From Frigoribacterium endophyticum (GTDB lineage: Bacteria > Actinomycetota > Actinomycetes > Actinomycetales > Microbacteriaceae): 64,000 nucleotides of DNA. This document shows, piece after piece, positions 1-7,794 of the stretch. The stretch's first letter is position 1. The number at the start of each line of letters is the position of its first letter. Below the pieces are notes generated by a model. The model ran no database searches, was not told the DNA's origin, and was given only the letters and a program-made list of their open reading frames with translations. The stretch lies in assembly GCF_011759585.1 (NCBI RefSeq), contig NZ_JAAOYV010000002.1:555510-619509 (forward strand), in the 5' to 3' direction. The translations under genes were made by a program, and so were the position numbers.

Positions 1-54
1 GACGAACCGGTGGGTGTTGCCGGAGACGCTCGAGAAGTAGACGAGGTTCGTCAT
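1..54 (-). CDS. nrdI: NrdI flavodoxin, ribonucleotide reductase maturation (5' end only)
   Basis: Only the first 18 codons are inside the window; the rest lies past the left edge. The start is an ATG read from 54, preceded by a clear AGGAGG Shine-Dalgarno. The N-terminus contains YFSSVSGNTHRFV, the flavin phosphate-binding loop typical of NrdI. NrdI is the flavodoxin-like protein that helps assemble the dimanganese-tyrosyl cofactor of class Ib ribonucleotide reductase NrdF. It follows nrdH in the same direction with a 50-bp gap, the usual nrdHIEF order, so nrdE and nrdF are expected beyond the edge. Confidence 0.85.
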   Translation of the reverse strand, partial: MTNLVYFSSVSGNTHRFV

Positions 55-104
55 GTGAGGCGAGCCTCCTGTCTAGTCGGCGACCGCGGCCCGGGAGGCG
101 CGGG

Positions 105-338
105 TCAGGAGATGCGGGCGGCCAGGCCGGCGATCTTGTCGGGGCGGAAACCGCTCCAGTGGTCGTCGTCGGCGATCACGACGGGGGCCTGCAGGTACCC
201 GAGGGCCTTGACGGTCTCGAGCGCGGCCTCGTCGGCGGTGACGTCGAGCACCTCGTACTCGATGCCCTTGTTGTCGAGCGCACGGTAGGTCGCGGTGCAC
301 TGGACGCAGGACGGCTTGGTGTAGACGGTGATGGCCAT
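105..338 (-). CDS. nrdH: NrdH glutaredoxin-like redoxin
   Basis: This 77-residue cytoplasmic redoxin donates electrons to class Ib ribonucleotide reductase (NrdEF) and is normally reduced by thioredoxin reductase. The active-site motif CVQC is at residues 11-14, and the NrdH-specific tail motif WSGFRPDKI is near residue 61. Length is normal for the family. The ATG at 338 has AGGGGA about 7 nt upstream. It is the first gene of the nrdHI(EF) operon, with nrdI 50 bp downstream. The upstream region carries two NrdR-like boxes, the nearer of which overlaps a likely -10 (TAGTAT, 440-435), so dATP/ATP-sensing repression by NrdR is expected. Confidence 0.95.
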   Translation of the reverse strand: MAITVYTKPSCVQCTATYRALDNKGIEYEVLDVTADEAALETVKALGYLQAPVVIADDDHWSGFRPDKIAGLAARIS

Positions 339-436
339 GGGATCCCCTGTGTTCTGGGCCGACCCGGGGGGTCGGACGCGGTGGTTCTGGAGCAGTTCTG
401 GGGCTGCAGGCTCAGTGCCTGCGGCGACTCGTCGAT

Positions 437-482
437 ACTACATCTTGTGGCTGGGACTGGAGCCACCAACTAGATGCGGTGT
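437..482 (-). promoter_or_regulatory. Pair of NrdR-like boxes before nrdH
   Basis: Two related elements, ACTACATCTTGTGG at 437-450 and, on the other strand, ACACCGCATCTAGTT at 482-468, share an ATCT(A/T)GT core. Their centres are about 29 bp apart, close to the roughly three helical turns usual for paired NrdR boxes. Box 1 overlaps the likely nrdH -10 element TAGTAT. Assignment rests on position before nrdHI and resemblance to actinobacterial NrdR boxes. Confidence 0.6.
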
Positions 483-495
483 TACACGGTTGTCA

Positions 496-582
496 TTATC
501 CACAGCCCCGCCCACAGGTTGTGAACAGATCCGAGGCGGTTATCCCCTGATCCGGCGGTGCTTGTCCCCACCTTTCTCCACA
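496..582. promoter_or_regulatory. Cluster of DnaA-box-like 9-mers
   Basis: A perfect TTATCCACA lies at 496-504. Near matches are TTATCCCCT (540-548), TTGTCCCCA (562-570) and TTCTCCACA (574-582). All four lie within 90 bp between nrdH and the divergent MFS gene. One could arise by chance; the clustering is less likely to. No dnaA or dnaN lies nearby, so this is not the standard origin; regulation of nrd by DnaA or DnaA titration are the likelier roles. Confidence 0.4.
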
Positions 583-658
583 CCACCGACACTCACGCCC
601 CCGTGCCCCCCGTTCGGGCCGTCGGCGTGTCGTGGGCCGGTCGTAGACTCGACTCCTC

Positions 659-1867
659 GTGAGCACCTACACCTCCCTCCTGAAGACGCCGGGCGTCGGC
701 CGCATCATCGCGGCGCAGCTGACGGCGCGCTTCCCGTTCGGGATGCTCTCGCTCGCGTTCCTCCTCCACGTCGAGCACGTCCACCACTCGTACGCCGCGG
801 CCGGCCTCGTGCTCGCCGCGACGAGCATCGGGCAGGCCATCTCGGGCCCCCTGACGAGCCGGTGGATGGGCCGCTGGGGCATGCGCCCCGTCCTGCTGCT
901 CACCCTCGTCGTCTGCTTCGTCACGATGGTGACCTTCACGCTGTACGACTTCTCGGTGCCCGCCTTCATGGCGCTCGGCTTCGTGACCGGCCTCAGCGTG
1001 CCTCCCGTCCAGCCCGCGGTGCGCACCATCTACCCGAAGATGGTCAACTCGTCGCAGCTGACCCCGCTCTTCTCCCTCGACGCCTCCGCCCAGGAGATCA
1101 TCTGGGTCGCCGGGCCGGTCATCACCACCTTCGTCGGCACGCAGGTCGGCACGCAGGAGGCCATCTGGCTCGCCGCCGTCTTCCTCGTCGGGGGCGGCGC
1201 CTGGTTCATCGCCTCGCCCGAGGTCGGCCGGGTGCGCATCCCGCGCAGCAAGCGCGCCTTCGGCAAGGTGCTCGCGCGGCCGACCGTGCTGCTGGCCACC
1301 GCCTCCGGCTTCCTCCTCATCGGCGCCTGCGCGGCCGTCGAGGCCGGCGTCGTCGCCCTCTTCGGCGAGGGCAGCGCCGACTCGGGCATCGCCCTCGCCG
1401 TCTTCGCCCTCGGCTCGCTCGTCGGCGGCCTCGCCCTCGGGCACGTGCCGGTGGGCCCGTGGGCACTGGCCCGCCGCCTCGCGATCGTCTTCGTCGGCAT
1501 GACCCTGGCCGTCTTCGTCAGCGGACTGCTGCCGCTCAGCGCCGCCCTGCTCGTCGCCGGCGTCGGCATCGCCCCGGCCCTGGCCGTCATGTTCGCGATC
1601 GTGTCGTCGAGCGTGAAGTTCAGCGACACGGCCGAGGCCTACGGCTGGGCCGGCACCGGCCAGCTGATCGGCTCCGCCCTCGGCTCCGCGATCGCCGGCT
1701 TCTGGATCGACCGGATCGGCGGCCAGGGCGGCCTGCTGGTGGCCGCCGTGTTCGCGCTCGTCGGGGCCGTGGTGGGCGCCGTCTTCCACCGCTCGCTGCC
1801 CGATCTGCGCGGGCGCGACGCGAGCCCGCTGCCCGACACCGAACCGGTGCCCGTCCAGCCCAGCTGA
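659..1867 (+). CDS. MFS transporter
   Basis: A 402-residue major facilitator superfamily protein with about 12 hydrophobic segments in two halves. The loop after the second segment contains GPLTSRWMGRWGMRP, the MFS-typical loop 2-3 region. Substrate is not readable from the sequence; drug or sugar efflux is typical for such stand-alone members. GTG start at 659, with a possible -10 TAGACT nine bases before it. It is transcribed away from nrdH and ends 28 bp before the aldo/keto reductase, so the two may be co-transcribed. Confidence 0.88.
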   Translation: MSTYTSLLKTPGVGRIIAAQLTARFPFGMLSLAFLLHVEHVHHSYAAAGLVLAATSIGQAISGPLTSRWMGRWGMRPVLLLTLVVCFVTMVTFTLYDFSVPAFMALGFVTGLSVPPVQPAVRTIYPKMVNSSQLTPLFSLDASAQEIIWVAGPVITTFVGTQVGTQEAIWLAAVFLVGGGAWFIASPEVGRVRIPRSKRAFGKVLARPTVLLATASGFLLIGACAAVEAGVVALFGEGSADSGIALAVFALGSLVGGLALGHVPVGPWALARRLAIVFVGMTLAVFVSGLLPLSAALLVAGVGIAPALAVMFAIVSSSVKFSDTAEAYGWAGTGQLIGSALGSAIAGFWIDRIGGQGGLLVAAVFALVGAVVGAVFHRSLPDLRGRDASPLPDTEPVPVQPS

Positions 1868-1895
1868 CCCGCGACTCCGGTGCCATGATCGAGGG

Positions 1896-2726
1896 ATGGC
1901 CCCCATCGACACGCCCACCCTCGCCCTGAACGACGGCACCACCATCCCCCAGCTGGGGCTCGGCGTCTACAAGGTGCCCGACGACGAGGCCGAGACGGTC
2001 GTCGCGACGGCGCTGGAGGCGGGCTACCGCCACCTCGACACGGCGTCGTTCTACGGCAACGAGGGCGGCGTCGGCCGGGCGATGCGCGCCTCGGGCGTGC
2101 CCCGCGACCACGTCTTCCTCACCACGAAGGTGTGGAACACCGACCACGGCTACGACGAGACCCTGCGCGCCTTCGACCGCAGCCTCGAGACCCTCGGCAC
2201 CGACCACGTCGAGCTGTACCTCATCCACTGGCCGGCCCCGACCCAGGACCGGTACGTCGAGACGTACCGCGCCCTGGAGCGCATCCGGGAGGAGGGGCGG
2301 GCCCGCTCGATCGGCGTCAGCAACTTCCAGGTGCACCACCTCGAGCGCCTGCTCGGCGAGACCGACGTCGTGCCCGTCGTCGACCAGGTCGAGGCGCACC
2401 CGTGGCTGCAGCAGCACGAGGTGCGGGCGTTCGCCGCGGCGCACGGCATCGTGACCCAGGCCTGGTCGCCGCTGGCCCGCGGCAGGATCCTCGACGACCC
2501 GACCCTGCTCCGCCTCGCCGAGCGGCACGGCGTCTCGACCGCGCAGGTCGTGATCCGCTGGCACCTGCAGCAGGGGCTCGTCGTCATCCCGAAGTCGGTG
2601 ACGCCGGCGCGCATCCGCTCGAACATCGACGTGTTCGGCTTCGAGCTCGACGACGACGACCTCGCGGCGGTCGCGGCGCTCGACTCGGGGCAGCGCACCG
2701 GCTCGCACCCCGACACGAACGGCTGA
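1896..2726 (+). CDS. Aldo/keto reductase (2,5-diketo-D-gluconate reductase type)
   Basis: A 276-residue NADPH-dependent oxidoreductase that should reduce carbonyl groups of sugars or aldehydes. The AKR catalytic tetrad is complete: D48 (in HLDTA), Y53 (in FYGNE), K78 (in TTKVW) and H111 (in LIHWP). The C-terminal half has the nucleotide-binding signature IPKSVTPARIRSNIDVF. Length and motif spacing match the DkgA/YvgN group. The ATG at 1896 follows a GAGGG element. The true substrate is not known. Confidence 0.92.
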   Translation: MAPIDTPTLALNDGTTIPQLGLGVYKVPDDEAETVVATALEAGYRHLDTASFYGNEGGVGRAMRASGVPRDHVFLTTKVWNTDHGYDETLRAFDRSLETLGTDHVELYLIHWPAPTQDRYVETYRALERIREEGRARSIGVSNFQVHHLERLLGETDVVPVVDQVEAHPWLQQHEVRAFAAAHGIVTQAWSPLARGRILDDPTLLRLAERHGVSTAQVVIRWHLQQGLVVIPKSVTPARIRSNIDVFGFELDDDDLAAVAALDSGQRTGSHPDTNG

Positions 2727-2801
2727 GCCGGAGGCGCGGGTCGAGGGGGCGGCGCCCGCTCGCGTACCGTGGTGGGCGCACATCTCGAGCAAGGAGCACC
2801 C

Positions 2802-3326
2802 ATGACGATCGTCGCCGCCGCTGACGGATCCGCCCTCGGCAACCCCGGCCCCGCCGGCTGGGCCTGGTACGTCGACGACGACCGCTGGGCCGCCGGGGGC
2901 TGGCCCCGGGCCACGAACAACCAGGGCGAGCTGACCGCCGTGCTCGAGCTGCTGCGCGCCACGGCCGGCACCGACGAGGCCGTCCACATCCTGTGCGACA
3001 GCCAGTACACGATCAAGGCCTGCACCGAGTGGATGCCGGGCTGGAAGCGCAAGGGCTGGCGCAAGGCCGACGGCAAGCCCGTGCTCAACGTCGAGATCCT
3101 GAAGGAGCTCGACGCCGCCCTCGCGGGGCGCTCTGTCACCTTCGAGTGGGTGCGCGGCCACGTCGGCCACGAGATGAACGAAGCCGCCGACGTCCGCGCC
3201 CGCGGCGCCGCGACGGCGTTCCAGAACCGCAGCGACGTGCCGAGCGGGCCGGGCTGGCCGGGTGCGCCGGTCGCGACGACCTCCCCGGTCGCCGCTCCCC
3301 CGGAGCCGCCGGCGACGCTCTTCTAG
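2802..3326 (+). CDS. rnhA: Ribonuclease HI
   Basis: A 174-residue cytoplasmic endonuclease that cuts the RNA strand of RNA-DNA hybrids. The four metal-binding carboxylates are present: D8, E43, D66 and D130, in the contexts ADGSALGNPGPAG, NNQGELTAV, LCDSQYTIK and NEAADVRARG; H120 corresponds to the mobile catalytic His. The ATG at 2802 is chosen because AAGGAG lies 5 nt upstream; an upstream in-frame start at 2769 would add 11 non-conserved residues. A short Pro/Ala-rich tail follows the fold. Confidence 0.95.
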   Translation: MTIVAAADGSALGNPGPAGWAWYVDDDRWAAGGWPRATNNQGELTAVLELLRATAGTDEAVHILCDSQYTIKACTEWMPGWKRKGWRKADGKPVLNVEILKELDAALAGRSVTFEWVRGHVGHEMNEAADVRARGAATAFQNRSDVPSGPGWPGAPVATTSPVAAPPEPPATLF

Positions 3327-3352
3327 GTCGCGCCCCGCGCCTCCCCCTCACC

Positions 3353-3392
3353 CGACGACGGCCCTGCAGCACGCGCTGCGGGGCCGTCGTCG
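3353..3392. terminator. Terminator between convergent rnhA and SDR genes
   Basis: A perfect 12-bp inverted repeat, CGACGACGGCCC / GGGCCGTCGTCG, encloses a 16-nt loop. It lies between two convergent genes and could serve both. No U-tract follows, as is common in high-GC actinobacteria. Confidence 0.7.
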
Positions 3393-3424
3393 CGTCGCGC
3401 GCCCCCGGGCAGGGGCGCCCTCCG

Positions 3425-4186
3425 CTACATCGAGGGGTGGGTGCTCGACAGCCCGCCGTCGACGACGAACTGCGCGCCGGTCGAGAAGGCCGAGTCGTCG
3501 GAGGCGAGGTGCAGGGCGAGGCCCGCGACCTCCTCCGGCATGGCCAGGCGGCCGCGCGGGCTCATCGTCTTGAAGGCATCGAGCAGCGCGGGCTGCGCCT
3601 CGACCTGGCGCCGGAAGAGCGCGGTGTCGGTCGGGCCGGGGTGCAGGGAGTTGATGCGGATGTCCCAGCCCTCCTGCGCGGCGTGCGCGGCGCTGGAGCG
3701 GGTGAGGCCCACCAGCGCGTGCTTGCTGGCGGTGTAGGCCGCGTCGTCGCCGAACCCGAGGAAGGACGTGGCCGGGGCCAGGTTGATGATCGACCCGCCG
3801 GACGACGCCGGGTTCGCGCGCATCTGCTCGATGGCGAAGCGCGTGCCGAGCATCACGCCCGTGACGTTGACGGCGAAGACCCTGTTCCAGCTCTCGAGCT
3901 GCGTCACGTCGATCGACTGGCCCGAGACGATGCCCGCGTTGTTGACCAGCACGTCGAGGCGCCCGTAGTGGTCAGCGATGCGGTCCATCACGCGCTTCCA
4001 GTCGCCGCCGTTGGCGACGTCGTGCTGGATGAACTCCGCGCCGGCCTCGGCCGCGACGGCCGAGCCGTCGAGGATGTCGGTGGCGACGACGCGCGCGCCC
4101 TCGTCCGCGAAGCGGCGGACGATCGCCTCCCCGATGCCCGAGGCGGCTCCGGTGACGATCGCGACTTTGCCGGACAGACGGGACAT
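3425..4186 (-). CDS. SDR-family oxidoreductase with altered catalytic Ser
   Basis: A 253-residue classical short-chain dehydrogenase/reductase. The Rossmann motif TGAASGIG is at 12-19, NNAG at 82-85, the active-site Asn at 107, and YTASK at 151-155. D37 after the second strand suggests NAD preference. The position that normally holds the catalytic Ser, 13 residues before the Tyr, is Pro138 (in NLAPATSFLG); T140 and S141 are close but shifted. The protein may be impaired, or may use a shifted hydroxyl. The ATG at 4186 has GAGGAGG upstream. It stands alone between a helicase and rnhA; substrate unknown. Confidence 0.9.
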   Translation of the reverse strand: MSRLSGKVAIVTGAASGIGEAIVRRFADEGARVVATDILDGSAVAAEAGAEFIQHDVANGGDWKRVMDRIADHYGRLDVLVNNAGIVSGQSIDVTQLESWNRVFAVNVTGVMLGTRFAIEQMRANPASSGGSIINLAPATSFLGFGDDAAYTASKHALVGLTRSSAAHAAQEGWDIRINSLHPGPTDTALFRRQVEAQPALLDAFKTMSPRGRLAMPEEVAGLALHLASDDSAFSTGAQFVVDGGLSSTHPSM

Positions 4187-4283
4187 GGGTCCTCCTCGTG
4201 GAGCGGAGCACGGTGGTGCTGCGGGCGGTGCGTCGGAGGGTCGCTCCGGGGTGGCCTGCGGGGTGCCGCGGCCAGCGACGATG

Positions 4284-6854
4284 CTACTCCTCGACGACCG
4301 TCGACCGGGCCCGCTCGGAGGCGGGACCGACGGCCGTGACGGTGACCACCGCCTCCCCGCGCTCGTCGCTCGAGGCCAGGTCGACCACGGCCGAGATGCC
4401 CCAGTCGTGGTCGCCCTCGGGGTCGGCGAGCACCTGCCGCACGCGCCACACGCTCGGCAGCTGCTCGACCTGGAGCATGTGCGGGCCCCGCGCGTCGGTG
4501 TCGGTGCCGATCGTGTCGTACTCGTCGAAGTAGCGGTCGAGGGCCTCGCCCCAGCGGTCGACGTCCCAGCCCGACGAGGAGTCCAGCTGACCGAGGGCCT
4601 CCGCGTCGTCGCGGGCCATGAGCTGCACCCGGCGGAACATCTCGTTGCGCACCGCGATGCGGAACGCCCGGTCGTTCGCCGTGAAGCGACGGAGCACCGG
4701 CGGCACGATCTCGTCGTGGGCCTCGGCCTCCCGGGGGTTCAGCATCTCCTCCCACTCGTCGAGCAGGCTCGAGTCGACCTGGCGCACCAGCTCGCCCAGC
4801 CACTCGATCAGGTCGGCGAGCTCGTCGGTCTTGGCCTCGTCGGGCACCGTCTGCCGCAGGGCGCGGAACGCGTCGGAGAGGTAGCGCAGCACGAGGCCCT
4901 CCGACCGGGCCAGGCCGTAGAAGCCGACGAAGTCGCCGAAGGTCATGGCCCGCTCGTAGAGGTCGCGCACGACCGACTTCGGGCTGAGCGCGAAGTCGCC
5001 GATCCAGGGCTGCGACGCCGCGTAGGTCTCGAAGAGGGCCGTGAGCAGCTCGTCGAGGGGCTTGGGGTGCGTGACCTCCTCGAGCAGCTCCATGCGCTGG
5101 TCGTACTCGATGCCCTCCTGCTTCATCGCCGCGACGGCCTCGCCGCGGGCCTTGAACTGCTGCTGCGACAGGATGGGCCGCGGGTCGTCGAGGGTCGCCT
5201 CGATGACGGAGACGACGTCGAGGGCGTAGCTGGGCGACTCGCGGTCGAGCACCTCGAAGGTCGCGAGCGCGAACGGCGAGAGCGGCTGGTTGAGCGCGAA
5301 GTTCGCCTGCAGGTCGACGGTGAGGCGGATGGTCGGCGCGGCGCCGTCGACGCCGGGCTCCTGCACGACGACCTCGGCGGTGCGGAGCGTGCGGTAGATC
5401 GAGATCGCCTGCCGGGCCATCGCGTGCTGCTTCGCGAGGGGCTCGTGGTTGTCGTAGACGAGCGACCGGACGTTCGCGAAGACGTCGCCGCCGCGGCCGA
5501 TCACGTTGAGCAGCATCGCGTGCGTGACCTGCAGGTGCGACACCAGGGGCTCGGGCTCGGCCCCGATGAGCTTGTGGAAGCTCGGCTCGCCCCACGAGAC
5601 GAAGCCCTCGGGGGCCTTCTTGCGCACGATCTTGCGCTTCTTCTTCGGGTCGTCGCCGGCCTTCTCGATCGCCTTGAGGTTGTCGATCTCGTGCTCGGGC
5701 GCCTGCAGCACGACGGTGCCGGAGGTGTCGTAGCCGGCCCGGCCCGCCCGGCCAGCCACCTGGTGGAACTCGCGGGCGCTGAGCTGGCGCATGCGAGTGC
5801 CGTCGAACTTCGTCAGCGCGGTCAGCAGCACCGTGCGGATCGGCACGTTGATGCCGACGCCGAGGGTGTCGGTGCCGCAGATGACGCGGAGCAGGCCGCG
5901 CTGGGCGAGCTGCTCGACGAGACGGCGGTACTTGGGCAGCATGCCCGCGTGGTGCACGCCGATGCCCGACCGCACGAGCCGGCCGAGCGTCTTGCCGAAG
6001 CCGGTGCTGAACCGGAACCCGCCGATGAGCTCGGCGATCTCGTCGCGCTGCTCACGCGTCGCGACCTTGATGCTCGACAGCGCCTGCGCCCGCTCGAGCG
6101 CGGCGGCCTGCGAGAAGTGCACGACGTAGACCGGGGCCTCGCCGGTGGAGAGGAGCTCCTCGACGGTCTCCTGCACGGGGGTCTGCGCGTACGAGTAGTG
6201 CAGGGGCACGGGGCGCTCGACGCCGGTGACGCGGGCGACGGGCCGGCCCGTGCGCCGGGCGAGGTCGTCGGTGATGCGCGTCACGTCGCCGAGCGTCGCC
6301 GACATCAGCAGGAACTGCGCCCGGGGCAGCAGCAGCAGGGGCACCTGCCAGGCCCAGCCGCGCGACTGGTCGCCGTAGAAGTGGAACTCGTCCATGACGA
6401 CCTGGTCGACCTCGGCGTCGGGCCCCTCGCGGAGCGCGAGGTTGGCGAGGATCTCGGCGGTGCAGCAGATGATCGGGGCGTCGTGGTTGACCGACGAGTC
6501 GCCGGTCACCATGCCGACGTTCTCAGCGCCGAACAGCTCGACCAGCGCGAAGAACTTCTCGCTCACCAGGGCCTTGATCGGCGCCGTGTAGTACGTGCGC
6601 CGCCCCTGGCTCAGCGCCACGAAGTGCGCTCCCGCGGCGACGAGCGACTTGCCGGTGCCGGTCGGCGTGCTGAGCACGACGGAGGCGCCCGAGACGAGCT
6701 CCATCATGGCTTCGTCCTGCGCGGGGTACAGGGGCAGCCCCCGGCTCTCCGCCCACTCGACGAACGAGGTGTAGGCGACGTCGGGGTCGTACGAGGACGC
6801 TCCCGGGGTCGCGGGCAGCAGAGCGGCGAGCGGGGCGGTGGGAGCGGGCGACAT
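4284..6854 (-). CDS. DEAD/DEAH-box helicase with DUF3516 C-terminus
   Basis: An 856-residue SF2 RNA helicase-like protein of the Ski2/Mtr4 type common in actinobacteria. The helicase core is N-terminal: Walker A TPTGTGKS ends at S70, DEFH is at 155-158, SATL at 185-188, and motif VI is HQVAGRAGRAGYD. The second half matches the DUF3516 architecture, which replaces the C-terminal domains of eukaryotic relatives. The family is thought to act in RNA processing or decay; this is inferred from homology. Start chosen at the ATG at 6854 (MSPAPTAPLA); longer in-frame starts add low-complexity sequence. Its leader contains a strong hairpin at 7051-7091. Confidence 0.92.
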   Translation of the reverse strand: MSPAPTAPLAALLPATPGASSYDPDVAYTSFVEWAESRGLPLYPAQDEAMMELVSGASVVLSTPTGTGKSLVAAGAHFVALSQGRRTYYTAPIKALVSEKFFALVELFGAENVGMVTGDSSVNHDAPIICCTAEILANLALREGPDAEVDQVVMDEFHFYGDQSRGWAWQVPLLLLPRAQFLLMSATLGDVTRITDDLARRTGRPVARVTGVERPVPLHYSYAQTPVQETVEELLSTGEAPVYVVHFSQAAALERAQALSSIKVATREQRDEIAELIGGFRFSTGFGKTLGRLVRSGIGVHHAGMLPKYRRLVEQLAQRGLLRVICGTDTLGVGINVPIRTVLLTALTKFDGTRMRQLSAREFHQVAGRAGRAGYDTSGTVVLQAPEHEIDNLKAIEKAGDDPKKKRKIVRKKAPEGFVSWGEPSFHKLIGAEPEPLVSHLQVTHAMLLNVIGRGGDVFANVRSLVYDNHEPLAKQHAMARQAISIYRTLRTAEVVVQEPGVDGAAPTIRLTVDLQANFALNQPLSPFALATFEVLDRESPSYALDVVSVIEATLDDPRPILSQQQFKARGEAVAAMKQEGIEYDQRMELLEEVTHPKPLDELLTALFETYAASQPWIGDFALSPKSVVRDLYERAMTFGDFVGFYGLARSEGLVLRYLSDAFRALRQTVPDEAKTDELADLIEWLGELVRQVDSSLLDEWEEMLNPREAEAHDEIVPPVLRRFTANDRAFRIAVRNEMFRRVQLMARDDAEALGQLDSSSGWDVDRWGEALDRYFDEYDTIGTDTDARGPHMLQVEQLPSVWRVRQVLADPEGDHDWGISAVVDLASSDERGEAVVTVTAVGPASERARSTVVEE

Positions 6855-7050
6855 GGTGAGTCGATCCTGCCCCATCGACCGGGCCCGCGCCTCCGCCCGG
6901 GGCGGGAGAGCCGTCACGGGGCCGGGGGGCGACCCCGTGACGGGCCCTCGCCACGGACCCTGAACCGCCCCGAGGTGAGGACTCCTCGATGGTGCCACGA
7001 ACGGATCGGTTCGGCAAACGACCGAGGGAGGCGTGACGCCGGGAGACGAG

Positions 7051-7091
7051 ACACGCCCCCGTCGACGAGCCGGGCTCGGACAGGGGCGTGT
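7051..7091 (-). terminator. Terminator-like hairpin upstream of the helicase gene
   Basis: Outer arms ACACGCCCC / GGGGCGTGT enclose inner pairs GTC/GAC and GAGCC/GGCTC, giving a long stem on either strand. No annotated gene ends just before it. It may terminate a short transcript read from 7198 leftward, or attenuate helicase expression. Confidence 0.45.
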
Positions 7092-7198
7092 CACCGCGCC
7101 CACGACGTCGACCAGCTCGAGCTCGGATCAGGAGAGCCCGAGCGACCGGACGCCGCACTACGGGCGCGGGATGCCCCGGTAACCAGCCGGGCGCACGA
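7051..7198 (-). ncRNA. Candidate small RNA or long helicase leader
   Basis: On the minus strand a possible promoter (TTCCCG at 7232-7227, 17-bp spacer, TACGGT at 7209-7204) precedes about 140 nt rich in short stems such as GCCCGG/CCGGGGC. That stretch ends in the hairpin at 7091-7051. It contains no ORF with coding character. I do not recognise an RNA family; the call rests only on promoter plus structure plus terminator. Confidence 0.25.
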
Positions 7199-7272
7199 AC
7201 CCTACCGTAGCGTGAGGCTCGGTCTCCGGGAAGGGTGGCTGGGGGGTGATCGTGCGCCGGGGCTCCCGACTC

Positions 7273-7421
7273 ACCGCAGAGGACAGTGTTCGTTAGATCC
7301 CTCTGCGTCCGCTGCGCTACCGCAGAGGACAGTGTTCGTCTGATCCCGCTGCGTCCGCTGCGCTACCGCAGCGGACAGTGCTCGTCTGATCCCGCTGCGT
7401 CCGCTGCGCTACCGCAGCGGG
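7273..7421. repeat. 46-bp tandem repeat, three copies plus a partial one
   Basis: Units begin at 7273, 7319 and 7365 with period 46; a fourth begins at 7411 and breaks off. Each unit junction forms a hairpin CCGCTGCG-CTAC-CGCAGCGG (7355-7374 and 7401-7420; one mismatch at 7309-7328). The last unit includes the stop codon of the small acidic gene at 7409, so the array lies in that gene's 3' region. Confidence 0.9.
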
Positions 7422-7606
7422 ATGTGCCCGCCCAGCGCGTCGTCGACCTGCTCGACGGCGCCCTCGCGGGCGGCGTCGTCGGCCTCGGAGGCGCCGTGGG
7501 CGTCGACGGGGGCGGGGTCGTCGCCGTGCACGGCGGCCGCGTCGGTGCGGTCGTCGAGGTCACGGTCGGCGGGGTCGGTGCTGCCGGTGATCGGGTCGGT
7601 GCTCAT
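7409..7606 (-). CDS. Small acidic hypothetical protein
   Basis: A 65-residue, Asp- and Ala-rich protein (16 Asp, few hydrophobic residues) ending in GGHIPLR. It is probably soluble and may be disordered; no function is known to me. The ATG at 7606 has GAGAGG about 6 nt upstream, and a possible -10 TAGCGT lies about 50 nt before the start. The stop codon is embedded in the 46-bp repeat. The alternative is a chance ORF, but the Shine-Dalgarno and composition favour a real gene. Confidence 0.6.
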   Translation of the reverse strand: MSTDPITGSTDPADRDLDDRTDAAAVHGDDPAPVDAHGASEADDAAREGAVEQVDDALGGHIPLR

Positions 7607-7794
7607 GGCGGTCCTCTCGCTGTCGGTGGCGGCGGGGCCGGGGCCGCGCCGTCCTCGTCACGCTACCCGCGCCTCCGGCACGGCCCCCAGCGACGCCGGA
7701 CGGCCCCGACCCTGTGGGCCCTCCGCACCCCGACACGGTAAGAACGAGGAGGCGCACCCCGCGCCCCCGAGACCCCCCCCAGGAAGTGCAGACG

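Noticed and set aside
339-658. Chromosomal origin of replication
   Set aside because: DnaA-like boxes are present, but dnaA, dnaN and rpmH are absent and only four boxes are seen; promoter control is likelier.
7092-7198. Known riboswitch, 4.5S RNA, RNase P RNA or tmRNA
   Set aside because: I looked for conserved cores of SRP RNA, RNase P, tmRNA, TPP, cobalamin and SAM types and found none, so only an unnamed candidate is reported.
3978-7343. A very long open frame antisense to the helicase gene, and many similar long frames opposite or across known genes
   Set aside because: These are high-G+C shadow frames: composition is Arg/Gly/Ala-rich without domains, and they disappear once the recognised genes are placed.
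7273-7421. CRISPR or coding repeat
   Set aside because: Units of 46 bp are fully repeated with no spacers, and every unit contains a stop in the frame of the neighbouring small gene.
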